A stretch of 54,929 bases of DNA from an uncultured Ruminococcus sp. (GCA_902788785.1 CADALT010000017.1:1-54929), one strand, 5' to 3'. Shown: positions 10,001-18,303, counted from the first letter of the stretch. Notes: a model not told the origin generated them from the letters alone. Translations and numbers: made by a program.

Positions 10001-12857
10001 TATTATTTGCACCGAATGAGGTTATCTGTTCACCGTCATAATGCCATACTGTTTTCTCTTCACCATTCTCGTCCTTTTTCTTTTCTTTCTCCGTTATGAG
10101 ATGTGTACTGTCGGTAAGAACATCAGCATTATACGAATGAGGTATTGTAATTTTAGTACCCGAATATTTTTCATAATCATAAGCAGATCTGGTCTCGGGC
10201 TTATTATCCTTGTAAAAAGGATTTATAGCTATATCGGAATAATAACCGTTTTTGTCTTTATCCAGAAGAACAAGATCGTCGAAATTCGATATGTAGTCCT
10301 GAAATTCCTGATAGTCAGCACCATAACGATTTCTAACCCTGTCTACAGAGATAGCATTATAATCCTGTACATCTTCCTCGACCCATTCCTGTTCCATTGG
10401 AGAAAGAACTTCATAATATAGTTTCCATCCTATTGTGTCTTGATATGTTTTGGGCTTAGATAGACCTACCATATCAAGAAACGAAGAAATACACTGAACA
10501 GCAGCTATACAAACAACCATAGCTGCTGTAAGCATAAACATCACAGCAACAGTAACAATAACTACCTTTTTTCCAACAGCACTCAAGACATTCTTGAAAT
10601 TTATCAGGAATCCGCCTAACTTCGTGCCTGCTACCTTAAATAGGACCTTATTTTTTAATGCTCTGTATCTGCCTAAAATACTGCGTTGTCTTCTGGCTGC
10701 TTTCTTAACTGCTTTAGCCTGTGCTTTTTGTGCTTTTGCAGCATGCTTTGCAAGTTTTTGAGAGGAAACCTGCTTAGGCGGTTTTTTAGCCTTTGGCTTC
10801 TTAGGAGTCTTTGCTTTTGCAGTCTTAGGTTTAAGTACGCCTTTGCCATATTTAGATGATGACTTGAGTTTTGCTCCTTTGCGAAGTTTGACATATGTAA
10901 CGCCCTGACGCAGATAAATTATACTCTGCGTTGTATACTCATAAGCTTTTTTAACCTTAGTATACGCATTATACAGCTCAGCAAATGTACCTGAATCATC
11001 GGCTTTAAGCAACAGATTCAAACCTATACGCTTAAGATCTTTAAGATCTTCTCTTAATATTTGTGTTCGATTGAGTTTCATCAAAAACTGCTGTGTGTGT
11101 TTAGATATACCAAACCTTTTTAGCTGAGCAGAAGACAACTTTCCTATTTTATCCGGATCGATCGTCCACTTACCATTCTTTTTAGAGAAAATATCAATGC
11201 CTTCTTTTTGAGCCCTCATAATAAAGGCTTTATTTATCTCTAAAAGTTTATCAGCATTGAAGTTTGCTCTGGTCACATTTACGCCAAGATCCTTTTGTAT
11301 GCTTATCATATTCTGCAAAGCTGAATACTCGGAAGGATTAAGCGTACACATCTTACTTTTAAGAAGCGAATCTAAAGATGTCTTTTCCGCAGCTGAAAGA
11401 TTTTTGCCGAATTTGAGAGAATATGCTTCTGCTGCCGTTGACAGATGATATTTCTCCATTGCATTCAGCTTTATCTCACCTAAGCCTGCTGCTTTTGCAT
11501 TGGATAGTTTATCAAGTACACCTATCTGCTCTCGGCTAAGACCAAGTTCGCCGCTCTTTTTAAGTATATTTTTTAAAGCATCACCGTTTTCGCCAAACTT
11601 AGTTACATCTAACATCGAAGTTTTGTATGTAAAAGGGCTATTCGATATATGCCAGTCCGTGTTAAGTTCCGATGCAATATCATTAAGCTCATGCAGGGCA
11701 AAATCAACTCTTACACAAGTCGTTGTTCCACTGCTGTTGATCTCATTTCTCTGAGTCTTCTCCACATCAGAAAGCGAGATCTGAGATTTTATCTCATTCC
11801 AATCGGCTTTATTGAAACCTTGCACATCATTATCCTGCTTTATCTTATCGAGCTTTTTGAACAAAACCTCTCTCTCTGAAAAATCAAGATTATTAACATG
11901 ACCACTGTTGTAAAATGAATTTATTGCCTGAGTTTCTTTATATGTAAATTTTGCACGATCAGTATTATACAATGAATACATCATATCGCCCTGAGTTTTA
12001 CTGATCGCCATATCCTTGTAGAAACTCTCAGCTTTAAAATTATCTGTAACAGCATAATCCTGCTTATATATATTCTTTATTATAGCCTCTGAATTTGAAA
12101 CGATAGGCTGTATCTTTGTTTCATGATCGAAAGATGACTTATTTAAGATATCCTCGGCTGTATTTATGCGTTCCTCATGCCTTTTCAGAATGCTTTCTCT
12201 TGTTGCGTCATCAGTAACCAGTTTACCATCTATGACGACGGTCTCATTATTTATTACAACGGCGCTTTTTGCCATACCTGAAGCGGGTCTGTACTTTTCC
12301 AGCTCAGTGCCTATTTTGACCATATTATTTATAACTTTACCAAGTGCATCCATCTCATCGGTCAAATAGTTATAGAGATCTCCATCACCGCTCTCATTGC
12401 CATGTTCATCAAGATACTCGGTCTTGAAAGGTTTTTCGGTGCCAATATCCATTCTCGAACCTGCATCACGGATAACATCTGCTGCAGAAACAGATGACAT
12501 ACTTGCCCCTGCCATTTTCTTAGCAAGTTCACTGTCGGCATTAAGATCGGAATAATTTATCTCACGGGGGATCTCGATCAGGATCTGACCCATGACTTTT
12601 CTCGACGATCCTACAGCATCTATTCCCTGATCTTTCATGTCCTGCAAAAATCTTGAAGCATCTTCCTTATTTGAAAAAGCTATACGTTCATAATCAGAAC
12701 TATTATAGTCAGACTGAGAATGGAGCTTGCTGAACATTTCATTTACATTATTTTCATAAACTCTGTTAGCTTCATTCATTCGTTTTGCTATAGCATGATC
12801 AATGGCTGAATCTAAAGATCTGACACCATTCTCTTTATACGAACCGAAATTAGCCAT
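7071..12857 (-). CDS. Giant membrane-spanning conjugation protein, 1,928 aa
   Basis: The product has a long helical N-terminal half (about residues 1-680) and a very Lys/Ala/Pro-rich linker (about 680-740). One strong membrane helix follows (about 763-790), then a long polar C-terminal half probably outside the membrane. The region after the helix resembles the large mobile-element proteins found near VirB4 in clostridial elements. Near residues 1697-1880 a weak NlpC/P60-like pattern can be traced: a helix with GFVGKG, then GCC near 1749, then ALPGD near 1792. The usual DCSGF signature is absent, so peptidase activity is doubtful. ATG 12857 is chosen over GTG 12863 because GGAG is at good distance only from the ATG. 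The gene ends at a terminator. Confidence 0.75.
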   Translation of the reverse strand: MANFGSYKENGVRSLDSAIDHAIAKRMNEANRVYENNVNEMFSKLHSQSDYNSSDYERIAFSNKEDASRFLQDMKDQGIDAVGSSRKVMGQILIEIPREINYSDLNADSELAKKMAGASMSSVSAADVIRDAGSRMDIGTEKPFKTEYLDEHGNESGDGDLYNYLTDEMDALGKVINNMVKIGTELEKYRPASGMAKSAVVINNETVVIDGKLVTDDATRESILKRHEERINTAEDILNKSSFDHETKIQPIVSNSEAIIKNIYKQDYAVTDNFKAESFYKDMAISKTQGDMMYSLYNTDRAKFTYKETQAINSFYNSGHVNNLDFSEREVLFKKLDKIKQDNDVQGFNKADWNEIKSQISLSDVEKTQRNEINSSGTTTCVRVDFALHELNDIASELNTDWHISNSPFTYKTSMLDVTKFGENGDALKNILKKSGELGLSREQIGVLDKLSNAKAAGLGEIKLNAMEKYHLSTAAEAYSLKFGKNLSAAEKTSLDSLLKSKMCTLNPSEYSALQNMISIQKDLGVNVTRANFNADKLLEINKAFIMRAQKEGIDIFSKKNGKWTIDPDKIGKLSSAQLKRFGISKHTQQFLMKLNRTQILREDLKDLKRIGLNLLLKADDSGTFAELYNAYTKVKKAYEYTTQSIIYLRQGVTYVKLRKGAKLKSSSKYGKGVLKPKTAKAKTPKKPKAKKPPKQVSSQKLAKHAAKAQKAQAKAVKKAARRQRSILGRYRALKNKVLFKVAGTKLGGFLINFKNVLSAVGKKVVIVTVAVMFMLTAAMVVCIAAVQCISSFLDMVGLSKPKTYQDTIGWKLYYEVLSPMEQEWVEEDVQDYNAISVDRVRNRYGADYQEFQDYISNFDDLVLLDKDKNGYYSDIAINPFYKDNKPETRSAYDYEKYSGTKITIPHSYNADVLTDSTHLITEKEKKKDENGEEKTVWHYDGEQITSFGANNNAFDKIDNKVIAPDGSVRSNPYGYSSIESGHTSNIKDIICMVDVMYGMDLDESIADLDKGEQSILGKTPAQLKWENLADNTVGFFKWLWNTVKAPFTSAKYEPMRKFCQKHVGYSTVCKYASTLFSDSHQEEIAFEVKYYKNEPIMINTDTGIIDITSNIDQENASILGYCKNPVKNKFEIFWNKNADTPRISPFFWKNGDDATGIKFPVDTGKYEVTVTMDNLADKNEEVCLRENMGSDEDTFKFIESQTKNYHCWKQFKTDEVSDSKVVYANSTGGDGWYSGNVNDWDFNTDTLEYHEGSDGWYDSEEAAKANVEAALRAEYDNASLPETKYFLDSNRDLFRKTSYEKPEFKVDYSDATIETWEDPDRPLEGGTEKEQVHYDRFSNVLSTEGGTGMAYMLIVHGTGNDGNHYDAKKCVDVGLNSIDFEKDNEGYIAGDIVHLFIVHPDGEREYWNTGLPAGEYTIDVDEISRIVPKHKKMYRVLNAKVCLYEQKENAFKRDCSGHTFSYCGGHICVHSHGVTYSMTNEQIDMIDMQDDNSGKPLADNFDMKANGYDEIRGKVITENVQYDNLKTIASSGGARSPLFDPQGSASGMQGLNVKVVGEEWKSGYDLRGSTAWHTLRDIFDVDCVILKGDNVFPTHDCNIREYEGWNSDNMTLALMKFCSDWYDTYGFDIPQEICHGSLGEKGETEVETLDGKKVTHEMIIPYGCGYKGAGQAPLSTADINKVVDALKTKYAGNFSSEREKAVRETLGFVGKGHFNDLHKHNFLDEPCQGLTVSMLDPDGIERTVTYAGCCTAGDEKAFVNYIRHHNGKTIIERGEDASKNYTFESSSNSSNALPGDTIVHLKTDDLNDVVLPSYCCLIQNFGTESERRFYANQIKENQREKFCVFIGILDEEIKLSTGQVIKPNVPVVVDLTSMNDKGIGSDYKSVDGLGNIYLHGIDEGNDFSGKSFAIYSWLINDTTRTRVIDLE

Positions 12858-12896
12858 TTTCACCAGCTCCTTTTTTTGTCATCATTCCAACTTCTC

Positions 12897-13544
12897 TTAC
12901 ATATAGTCTGTAAACTCATCATTACTGAGTATTTCTTCTGATACTTCGGCATCATCATAAGAATAATCATCATCGTCATATTCACCGTAAGCATCTTCCA
13001 ATCTTGAAGCCTGAGCTTCCTTGTATAGTTCTTCCTCATACTCTATATCAACAAGAGATACCTCTTCTATACCGAACTCGAAACGGTTATTTGCAAAGGC
13101 AAGTCCCACAAAAATGATCTCACCATCGTCCTCAGCCGCAAAAATAGGGTTTATTATGCTGACGCAGTAAGATCTGCTGTTTTCAAGTTCAGGCTTTATA
13201 AGGTCGATAGTCAAAAAGTAATCGGCAGGCTGACCTTTAATATTTTGTTCGGAATTATGCTTGACCATAGCATCCCAAAGAATCCTTATCTTTTTCAGAT
13301 CAAAAAAATTACCGTCAACTTCGTGGATATGGAAATATACATATCCATCCTCCATGTTGACGTATATCTCATTGACAGCTGTTTCGACAGCCTGTGTAGT
13401 CAGTACCAGTTCTCTGCCTGTACCGTCACTTGCTTCCATACCTTGTCTGAGAGTTGCCACCACGCCGCATTTCTGCACCTTTTCAACGCAGGTCTTCAGC
13501 GTCTCCATTGTCTCATCCGAATTAAGATTTATAGAACTTATCAT
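12897..13544 (-). CDS. Hypothetical acidic protein, 215 aa, conjugative element
   Basis: I do not recognise this protein. It is soluble, with no signal peptide or membrane segment, and ends in a strongly acidic Asp/Tyr-rich tail (about residues 180-215). The ATG at 13544 follows TAGGAGGATATCCAG: the stop codon of the preceding gene forms part of its ribosome binding site, so translation is coupled to the degenerate-GGDEF gene. The giant membrane protein follows 39 bp downstream. An acidic tail next to a Lys-rich linker in that protein suggests a possible pairing, but this is only inference. Confidence 0.75.
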   Translation of the reverse strand: MISSINLNSDETMETLKTCVEKVQKCGVVATLRQGMEASDGTGRELVLTTQAVETAVNEIYVNMEDGYVYFHIHEVDGNFFDLKKIRILWDAMVKHNSEQNIKGQPADYFLTIDLIKPELENSRSYCVSIINPIFAAEDDGEIIFVGLAFANNRFEFGIEEVSLVDIEYEEELYKEAQASRLEDAYGEYDDDDYSYDDAEVSEEILSNDEFTDYM

Positions 13545-13556
13545 CTGGATATCCTC

Positions 13557-14591
13557 CTATTGTGCTATCAGATCGATAAAATCTTTATCCTGATATACAC
13601 CATACAACGTATCTCCGTCTTTATATATACCCGTTCGGCAAAGCTCAGCCTTTTCATCCTTACTGTCCCAGAGGACATAGTCATATAAGCCGTTGATATT
13701 CTCTCTTATGGGGAATAATTCTTTGCCGTCCGACACACGTTTGCCAAAGTTTGCAGGGATACATACACCTTTATGAGTATATATCTTATGTTCAAATTCA
13801 CCCTCGGAAGCCTTGAAGAATGCCACATTCAGCAGTCCGTCACGACCAAAACGGCAGCTTACAGAAAACTGAACGCCGCCTACTCCGAAAGTTACATTTT
13901 TACCGCTGTACAAACGATATTCAACTGCATCATCTACCACTACTATAGTACTCAGCGACGCCAACGGTTTAAGATATTCCGTTGGGAAAACATATACCTT
14001 GACCATCTGGAATTTAGGTTTGATGGTAGTCAGTTCTATAACAGTGTACCACATGGTTTTCCTGAACTTACGCTTGTTTGTTTCCTGAAGTTCATAAGGA
14101 GTATTCTGAACTACGACACCGTTGCGTACTCGTTCAAATTTCTTTTTAGCCTTATGACTGAACATTTTTTCAATACCCTGCTGTATCTGTTCCTGCGACT
14201 TTTCCTTGGTAAATACATCTTCTATCAAACCGTAATACACATCATACTCATCCGAAGGCTCATCAAGTATGGCTGTCATCTTTTTTATACTCTTCTCAGG
14301 GCACAGAAAATTAAATTTCTCGCCCGAGATATGAAATACCAATATGCCGTTCGATACGACAAGATATATAAATCTCCTCAGAAAATAATCTCCGTAATCA
14401 TGACTCTCTCTATTGGCTTTACGAAGATCGACATTCACACATACAAGGTGATACGTATCTTTATCACTCAAACCATCCATAAAATCAAGAAAGGCTTTTC
14501 TGTTTGGAAAGCCATGTTTAGTGGTATAATAGTCTTTTTTTCTTACAGTGACTTTCTCATCCGAGAAATAATCGCTATACACACTCGTCAC
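13557..14591 (-). CDS. Protein with degenerate GGDEF-like domain
   Basis: Residues about 25-125 follow the outline of a GGDEF (diguanylate cyclase) domain: GFPNRKAF at 27-34 where GLPNRRAF is usual, VDLRKANRESHDYG from residue 54 where the metal- and GTP-binding helix lies, and SGEKF at 89-93 in place of GGDEF. Loss of both glycine/aspartate signature positions argues against cyclase activity. It may bind nucleotide or act as a structural or signalling scaffold. The C-terminal two thirds is unrecognised and rich in beta-type sequence. The gene overlaps the upstream sigma-like gene by 17 bp and is coupled to the acidic protein downstream. The GGDEF relation is my pattern reading, not a computed match. 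Confidence 0.65.
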   Translation of the reverse strand: MTSVYSDYFSDEKVTVRKKDYYTTKHGFPNRKAFLDFMDGLSDKDTYHLVCVNVDLRKANRESHDYGDYFLRRFIYLVVSNGILVFHISGEKFNFLCPEKSIKKMTAILDEPSDEYDVYYGLIEDVFTKEKSQEQIQQGIEKMFSHKAKKKFERVRNGVVVQNTPYELQETNKRKFRKTMWYTVIELTTIKPKFQMVKVYVFPTEYLKPLASLSTIVVVDDAVEYRLYSGKNVTFGVGGVQFSVSCRFGRDGLLNVAFFKASEGEFEHKIYTHKGVCIPANFGKRVSDGKELFPIRENINGLYDYVLWDSKDEKAELCRTGIYKDGDTLYGVYQDKDFIDLIAQ

Positions 14592-15003
14592 CTACCCACT
14601 CAACACCCGATACTAATCTAATATTATCGGTCTTTTCAGACAATATTGTCCTGACATAAACGATGCTGTAATTGGCCTCATTTATAAGCTCTGCGATCTT
14701 ATATGCATTTTCGGGAGTAGGATCTATGCCGTGCTTATCGCATATATTGATTATGCGGTTATAGTGCGTGAGTGTATCCTTTTTTAAGCCCTTGCTTTTT
14801 GCGGACTCACGGAATATTATCTTCTTGATAATAGTGTACAGCAGACATTTGTTTTTTTCTGTATATATTTTCTCAGCAAGAGTCAGGTCTTTATTAAGGT
14901 ACATAAGTACCTCCTGAGAAATATCATCTTTGTCTCCAAGTGATGAGCTGATGCGGTAGAGCCTTACAAGGTCTCTGACTGTACTGTTCAGCCATTCCCA
15001 CAT
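14575..15003 (-). CDS. Small sigma-factor-like protein, 142 aa
   Basis: The sequence resembles parts of an RNA polymerase sigma factor. An N-terminal helix carries GDKDDISQEVLMYL, like the DLVQEV segment of region 2. Residues about 80-122 read like a region 3 helix-turn-helix (G-I-D-P-T-P-E-N-A-Y-K-I-A-E-L, then V-R-T-I-L). There is no clear region 4 for -35 recognition, and the protein is short. It could be an alternative sigma factor, an anti-activator, or an unrelated helical protein. It overlaps the 60-aa gene upstream by 16 bp and the degenerate-GGDEF gene downstream by 17 bp, so the three are tightly co-expressed. Confidence 0.5.
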   Translation of the reverse strand: MWEWLNSTVRDLVRLYRISSSLGDKDDISQEVLMYLNKDLTLAEKIYTEKNKCLLYTIIKKIIFRESAKSKGLKKDTLTHYNRIINICDKHGIDPTPENAYKIAELINEANYSIVYVRTILSEKTDNIRLVSGVEWVGDECV

Positions 15004-15170
15004 AATACCTCTCCTTTCACTTTCTTTATTCCTTTTGTTTCTTTACACATCAGTCTTATTATCTCGGCTGCCTCTTCATGAGTGTTGCCAAGACAAAAAT
15101 TATCTTTACTTATGTAGTACGGTTCGTCTTTCAGAAATTTTTCCATATCTTCCATGTTTTTAAAATTCAC
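14988..15170 (-). CDS. Hypothetical small protein, 60 aa
   Basis: This is the first gene of the block that ends with the giant membrane protein. It is charged, with two predicted helices and no membrane segment. The start is GTG at 15170, with GAGGG eight bases upstream. It overlaps the next gene by 16 bp, which supports it as a real gene despite its size. No family is recognised. Confidence 0.6.
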   Translation of the reverse strand: MNFKNMEDMEKFLKDEPYYISKDNFCLGNTHEEAAEIIRLMCKETKGIKKVKGEVLCGNG

Positions 15171-15403
15171 TTTGATGTCCCTCTTTCTAAAATCTATATA
15201 TTACAGCAAAGCGTTTGCAGGATCACCGACAAACGCAATGCAGTAATGCTCTAAAGCAGTTACACATAACGGTCGTTAACCACTAGCATATAGTGTAACA
15301 CTTTGTAGGTTTTAACAAGGGGACATTATGACAAAACGTCCTGCATTTGTTAAATAATTCATCATATTTAATTACTTTTATCTTATTAAATTATTGTATT
15401 ATT
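15171..15403. other. Non-coding region rich in dyads, upstream of the 60-aa gene
   Basis: Between the VirB4 stop and the 60-aa gene lie several inverted repeats: GCGTTTG/CAAACGC (about 15209-15234), TAACG-GT-CGTTA (about 15267-15278), CACTA-gcata-TAGTG and AGTGT-a-ACACT (about 15280-15302). On the minus strand TTGTTA (15313-15318) and CACTAT or TACACT form a candidate promoter. The TACACTAT core is shared with the VirB4 promoter at 18104. There is no clear terminator for VirB4. A transfer origin or a regulated promoter are both possible. Confidence 0.5.
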
Positions 15404-18007
15404 CTAATTCTCATCTTCTTCATCGAGCACGGGAATATCTATATCATCTGCAAAATGCTGCTTATTAAACTCTACCCTTTCCTTTTCAAGAACAGCTTTT
15501 CTCTTCTTTGTTCTTTCAACGTCATTCGGGTTAGTGGACATAAGACCATACAGCTTTGAGTCTGTCGGAAGTCTGTAGTTCATAGGTATGAGCACACGGT
15601 TGTTATATATAAGACCGATACCCGAATCTTTATCCTTGATATAATCAATAAGAGAATCCGCAACGTTCCAAAGACGCTGAACAGTTTCCTGACCGACAGG
15701 CGACTGTTTTAGGATTATAAAGAAGCCTGTGTTATTGAACATACCTGTTCCCTGGGAAGTTCTGAGCAGGTCTGCGATATCCTGTGTGATACCTGTCATG
15801 ATACCGCCGTACTTACGTACACGCTTGAAGTACGCAAGAATGGTAGATGCAGAACTCTCTGTCTTGAAGAACAGATGGAACTCATCGAGGTATACCCATA
15901 TGGATTTGTTTCTGCCATATTTGGAATTCAATTCCTTGTTCTTGACGATACGAGTCCAGATGTGTGCAAGACAAACCTTCATCGCCATCTCTGTCATTTT
16001 TTCGGGCAGATAAAGCAGGTTAAATATAGTAAGTCTGCTTTCGCTCTGAATATTGGTATGGTGTGCAAAGAGGTTATAGTTACCGATACAATAAGGTTCG
16101 ATAGCCTGTGCGATCTTGTTCGACTCGGCTGTCTGGTCTGCAAGCAGCTGCTCATAGAAATCAACAAGTGTGGGACATATCTCGGGATAAATATTTGTAT
16201 TATCGCCGTCCTCATGTCTTCTTGTCATCTCTTCTATATAAGGCTCGTACATTTTGTTGCAGGCTCTGTGGATCGCATTGACCTCAAAGGGATTACATTC
16301 ACGGTTTCTTCCGAGTATCGACTCTACCAGACCTACCATATAGTCGCACTTGTCTGTAAGAGGTGTAGCCCTCTCATCCTCCCACTCCATGGACATATCA
16401 CATGGATTTATGTGGAAATCCGACTTAGCTTCGAGGTCAATGATCGTACCACCCAGAGACTCGCCTATGAGTCTGTACTCGTTCTCGGGGTCAAGGATTA
16501 TCATATCGTCTTCACTGTCAAGCAGATTAGGTATGATCTCACCCTTTGTTATGAAGGACTTACCGGAACCTGACTGACCAACGATAAGACCATTTGCCAG
16601 CCTTGAACGCTTACGGTCATACATAGCCATATTTTTCGACTGTGCATTGATACCGTAGAAGTGACCTTTCTTATCATTAAGTTCCTGTATGTTGAAGGGG
16701 AACAGTGCGCAGGCATCATCACCCGTAAGCATACGGTCTATGATTATTTTACTGTTACCCACAAGCAGTGCGGTATTAAGACCTCTTACCTGCTGACCGA
16801 ACAGGATATTCGGATTGAGCGAATAGTCCGTACACTTAGACTTGTACAGTGCCTCGATATTGACCATTTCCTCCTCGGACTCACCTATGAGAGTTGTCAC
16901 AAGGGTCGCATAGAATATCTTTTTACCTTCCTGTACAACGTCATTACGCAGCTGCTTAGACTCATTCTGAGCCTGTACCAGGTCATCATTGATAAGGTCT
17001 GGAGAATAGCCGGCCTTATACGCTTGCTGGGTCGCCTTGATAACATCAGCCTTTATAGATGTATCCTGCATCTTAACAAGCATAAGAGCTTTCTTTCTGG
17101 GAACAGCCTTAAGCTGAACGACAGTTACCATCTCGTAAGGAAGATTAGTTACACTGGTCAGGAATGAAGTATCCAGCGAGGAAGGCAAATTATTGAAGCT
17201 GTAGGACTTAGCAAATCTGTTCTCGGACAGCTGGAGCATATTTTTTGTCTTAGTGATCGTCTGCGGAGCGATAAGGTCCTTGACAGATGTACCGGACTTT
17301 TTTAGGGCATTAACGTTCAGATTTAAAGATACTTCGCCTTCATCATCGACATTATGTTCAAAAAATCTGTCATACTCAACATCAAAAGGTACGCCGTCAG
17401 AACCGTTAAGTATCTCATGCATAACTCTCAATCTTTCGATGGCATCGAGCTGAGTTACACCTACACGGTTTATCTGCTTAACAGATTCCTGCAAAGATAT
17501 ATCAGCAGCACTGAAAACAGTCTGAGCATCTTTAAGGGAAGACTCTTTTACATTGAGCATTATGTACTTCTCTTTACTGATATCGTTTCTGCCTTCGGTT
17601 ATCTTAGCATCGATTATCCGGTTATAGTCAATTCGCCACTCATCAAGTCCATCGCCCTTAGGCTTAATGTGGTAGTTATCGGCAAGCTGCTCCATGGTAT
17701 TGCGCTTATTTACAATGATGATCGAAACATCCACGTTATCAGGAAAACGGTTGATGAACTTGCTGTAGTTTTCAAGTATATCCCACTGTTTATGATCTGA
17801 TTCGGTGATAAAATTAGCGTCTTCCACTTTATAGATCTTTGAATAGTTTCCGCCCTTGGTGAGGATAATACCATCCTCGGTTATCTTATCAAAATCAAGC
17901 ACTTCCTGAACAGTAGTTGCCATCTTTTTCACCTTGGGGGGCGTTTTACCTTTTTTGGCTGCCTGATCTTTTTTTCCCTTTCCAAGCAACTTTTCAAATG
18001 AATTCAT
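15404..18007 (-). CDS. VirB4-type ATPase of the type IV secretion system
   Basis: This 867-aa cytoplasmic ATPase is the main motor of the conjugation channel. The N-terminal half carries the VirB4/TraC-type membrane-associated region. Walker A GQSGSGKS is near residue 476, followed by the IILDPENEY segment typical of VirB4. Walker B is WVYLDEFH near residue 706. A Gln-containing motif (GITQDI) follows, and the C-terminal tail is charged. Length and motifs are normal for the family. ATG 18007 has AAAGGAG upstream. A promoter (TTGTTA, 17 bp, TACACT) lies about 100 bp upstream and the conserved 21-bp box about 160 bp upstream. Confidence 0.95.
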   Translation of the reverse strand: MNSFEKLLGKGKKDQAAKKGKTPPKVKKMATTVQEVLDFDKITEDGIILTKGGNYSKIYKVEDANFITESDHKQWDILENYSKFINRFPDNVDVSIIIVNKRNTMEQLADNYHIKPKGDGLDEWRIDYNRIIDAKITEGRNDISKEKYIMLNVKESSLKDAQTVFSAADISLQESVKQINRVGVTQLDAIERLRVMHEILNGSDGVPFDVEYDRFFEHNVDDEGEVSLNLNVNALKKSGTSVKDLIAPQTITKTKNMLQLSENRFAKSYSFNNLPSSLDTSFLTSVTNLPYEMVTVVQLKAVPRKKALMLVKMQDTSIKADVIKATQQAYKAGYSPDLINDDLVQAQNESKQLRNDVVQEGKKIFYATLVTTLIGESEEEMVNIEALYKSKCTDYSLNPNILFGQQVRGLNTALLVGNSKIIIDRMLTGDDACALFPFNIQELNDKKGHFYGINAQSKNMAMYDRKRSRLANGLIVGQSGSGKSFITKGEIIPNLLDSEDDMIILDPENEYRLIGESLGGTIIDLEAKSDFHINPCDMSMEWEDERATPLTDKCDYMVGLVESILGRNRECNPFEVNAIHRACNKMYEPYIEEMTRRHEDGDNTNIYPEICPTLVDFYEQLLADQTAESNKIAQAIEPYCIGNYNLFAHHTNIQSESRLTIFNLLYLPEKMTEMAMKVCLAHIWTRIVKNKELNSKYGRNKSIWVYLDEFHLFFKTESSASTILAYFKRVRKYGGIMTGITQDIADLLRTSQGTGMFNNTGFFIILKQSPVGQETVQRLWNVADSLIDYIKDKDSGIGLIYNNRVLIPMNYRLPTDSKLYGLMSTNPNDVERTKKRKAVLEKERVEFNKQHFADDIDIPVLDEEDEN

Positions 18008-18057
18008 TCGATATAACTCCTTTCAGCCACACTGCAGATATAAAGCGTTAGAGATCA

Positions 18058-18132
18058 TAAGCTATGTTAAGGTCTATAGCTTTACGATCAATTTGCAGAA
18101 CATAGTGTATCATTTTGCGCTAGTGATAACAA
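18058..18132 (-). promoter_or_regulatory. Promoter and leader hairpin of the VirB4 gene
   Basis: On the minus strand TTGTTA (18127-18132) is 17 bp from TACACT (18104-18109). The dyad TATCA/TGATA overlaps the promoter. In the leader, AAGCTAT/ATAGCTT (18058-18081) can form a 7-bp hairpin just before the ribosome binding site. Confidence 0.6.
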
Positions 18133-18163
18133 GACAAATCCGCAAAATCTTCTCAAAATAAAA

Positions 18164-18184
18164 ATGTCTATGTTGCCCTACAAA
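18164..18184 (-). promoter_or_regulatory. Conserved 21-bp element box, copy 3
   Basis: On the minus strand this reads TTTGTAGGGCAACATAGACA plus T, upstream of the VirB4 promoter. If it is itself a promoter, TTGTAG is 17 bp from TATTTT. Confidence 0.6.
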
Positions 18185-18251
18185 TTTCGACAGATAATAA
18201 AACAAGTATTTCGCCAAAAAATATCAGGCTAACGCAGCATATAAATAAAAG

Positions 18252-18280
18252 TTGCACAAGACCGAGCATTATGCTATAAT
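18252..18280 (+). promoter_or_regulatory. Promoter of the DUF1848 gene
   Basis: TTGCAC and TATAAT are separated by 17 bp, 24 bp upstream of the chosen start. Confidence 0.8.
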
Positions 18281-18303
18281 TATACCGAAGGATGGTGAGG
18301 ACA

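Larger units (their letters stand above)
1..18200 (-). mobile_element. Conjugative element region with type IV secretion genes (partial)
   Basis: A run of minus-strand genes encodes VirB4, a split VirD4-type coupling protein, a VirB6/TrbL-like protein, a PrgI-family protein, a Maff2/VirB2-like small membrane protein, two lipoprotein/unknown genes and a giant membrane-spanning protein. This set is typical of Gram-positive integrative and conjugative elements. A shared 21-bp box at 3120, 7004 and 18164 ties the blocks together. The direction of transcription switches at 18.2 kb, where a DUF1848 gene with its own promoter begins, so the right end is probably close to there. No integrase, relaxase or direct-repeat attachment site was found, and the left end is outside the window. 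Whether the element is still mobile cannot be told from here. Confidence 0.7.

Noticed and set aside
10673-10894. A 73-codon ORF in the Lys-rich part of the giant protein gene
   Set aside because: It is a shifted-frame reading of the repetitive Lys/Ala codons on the same strand.
15299-15325. Possible fourth copy of the 21-bp box (TTTGTAGG...GGGGACAT, plus strand)
   Set aside because: Only the two ends match and the strand and spacing differ, so it was not counted.
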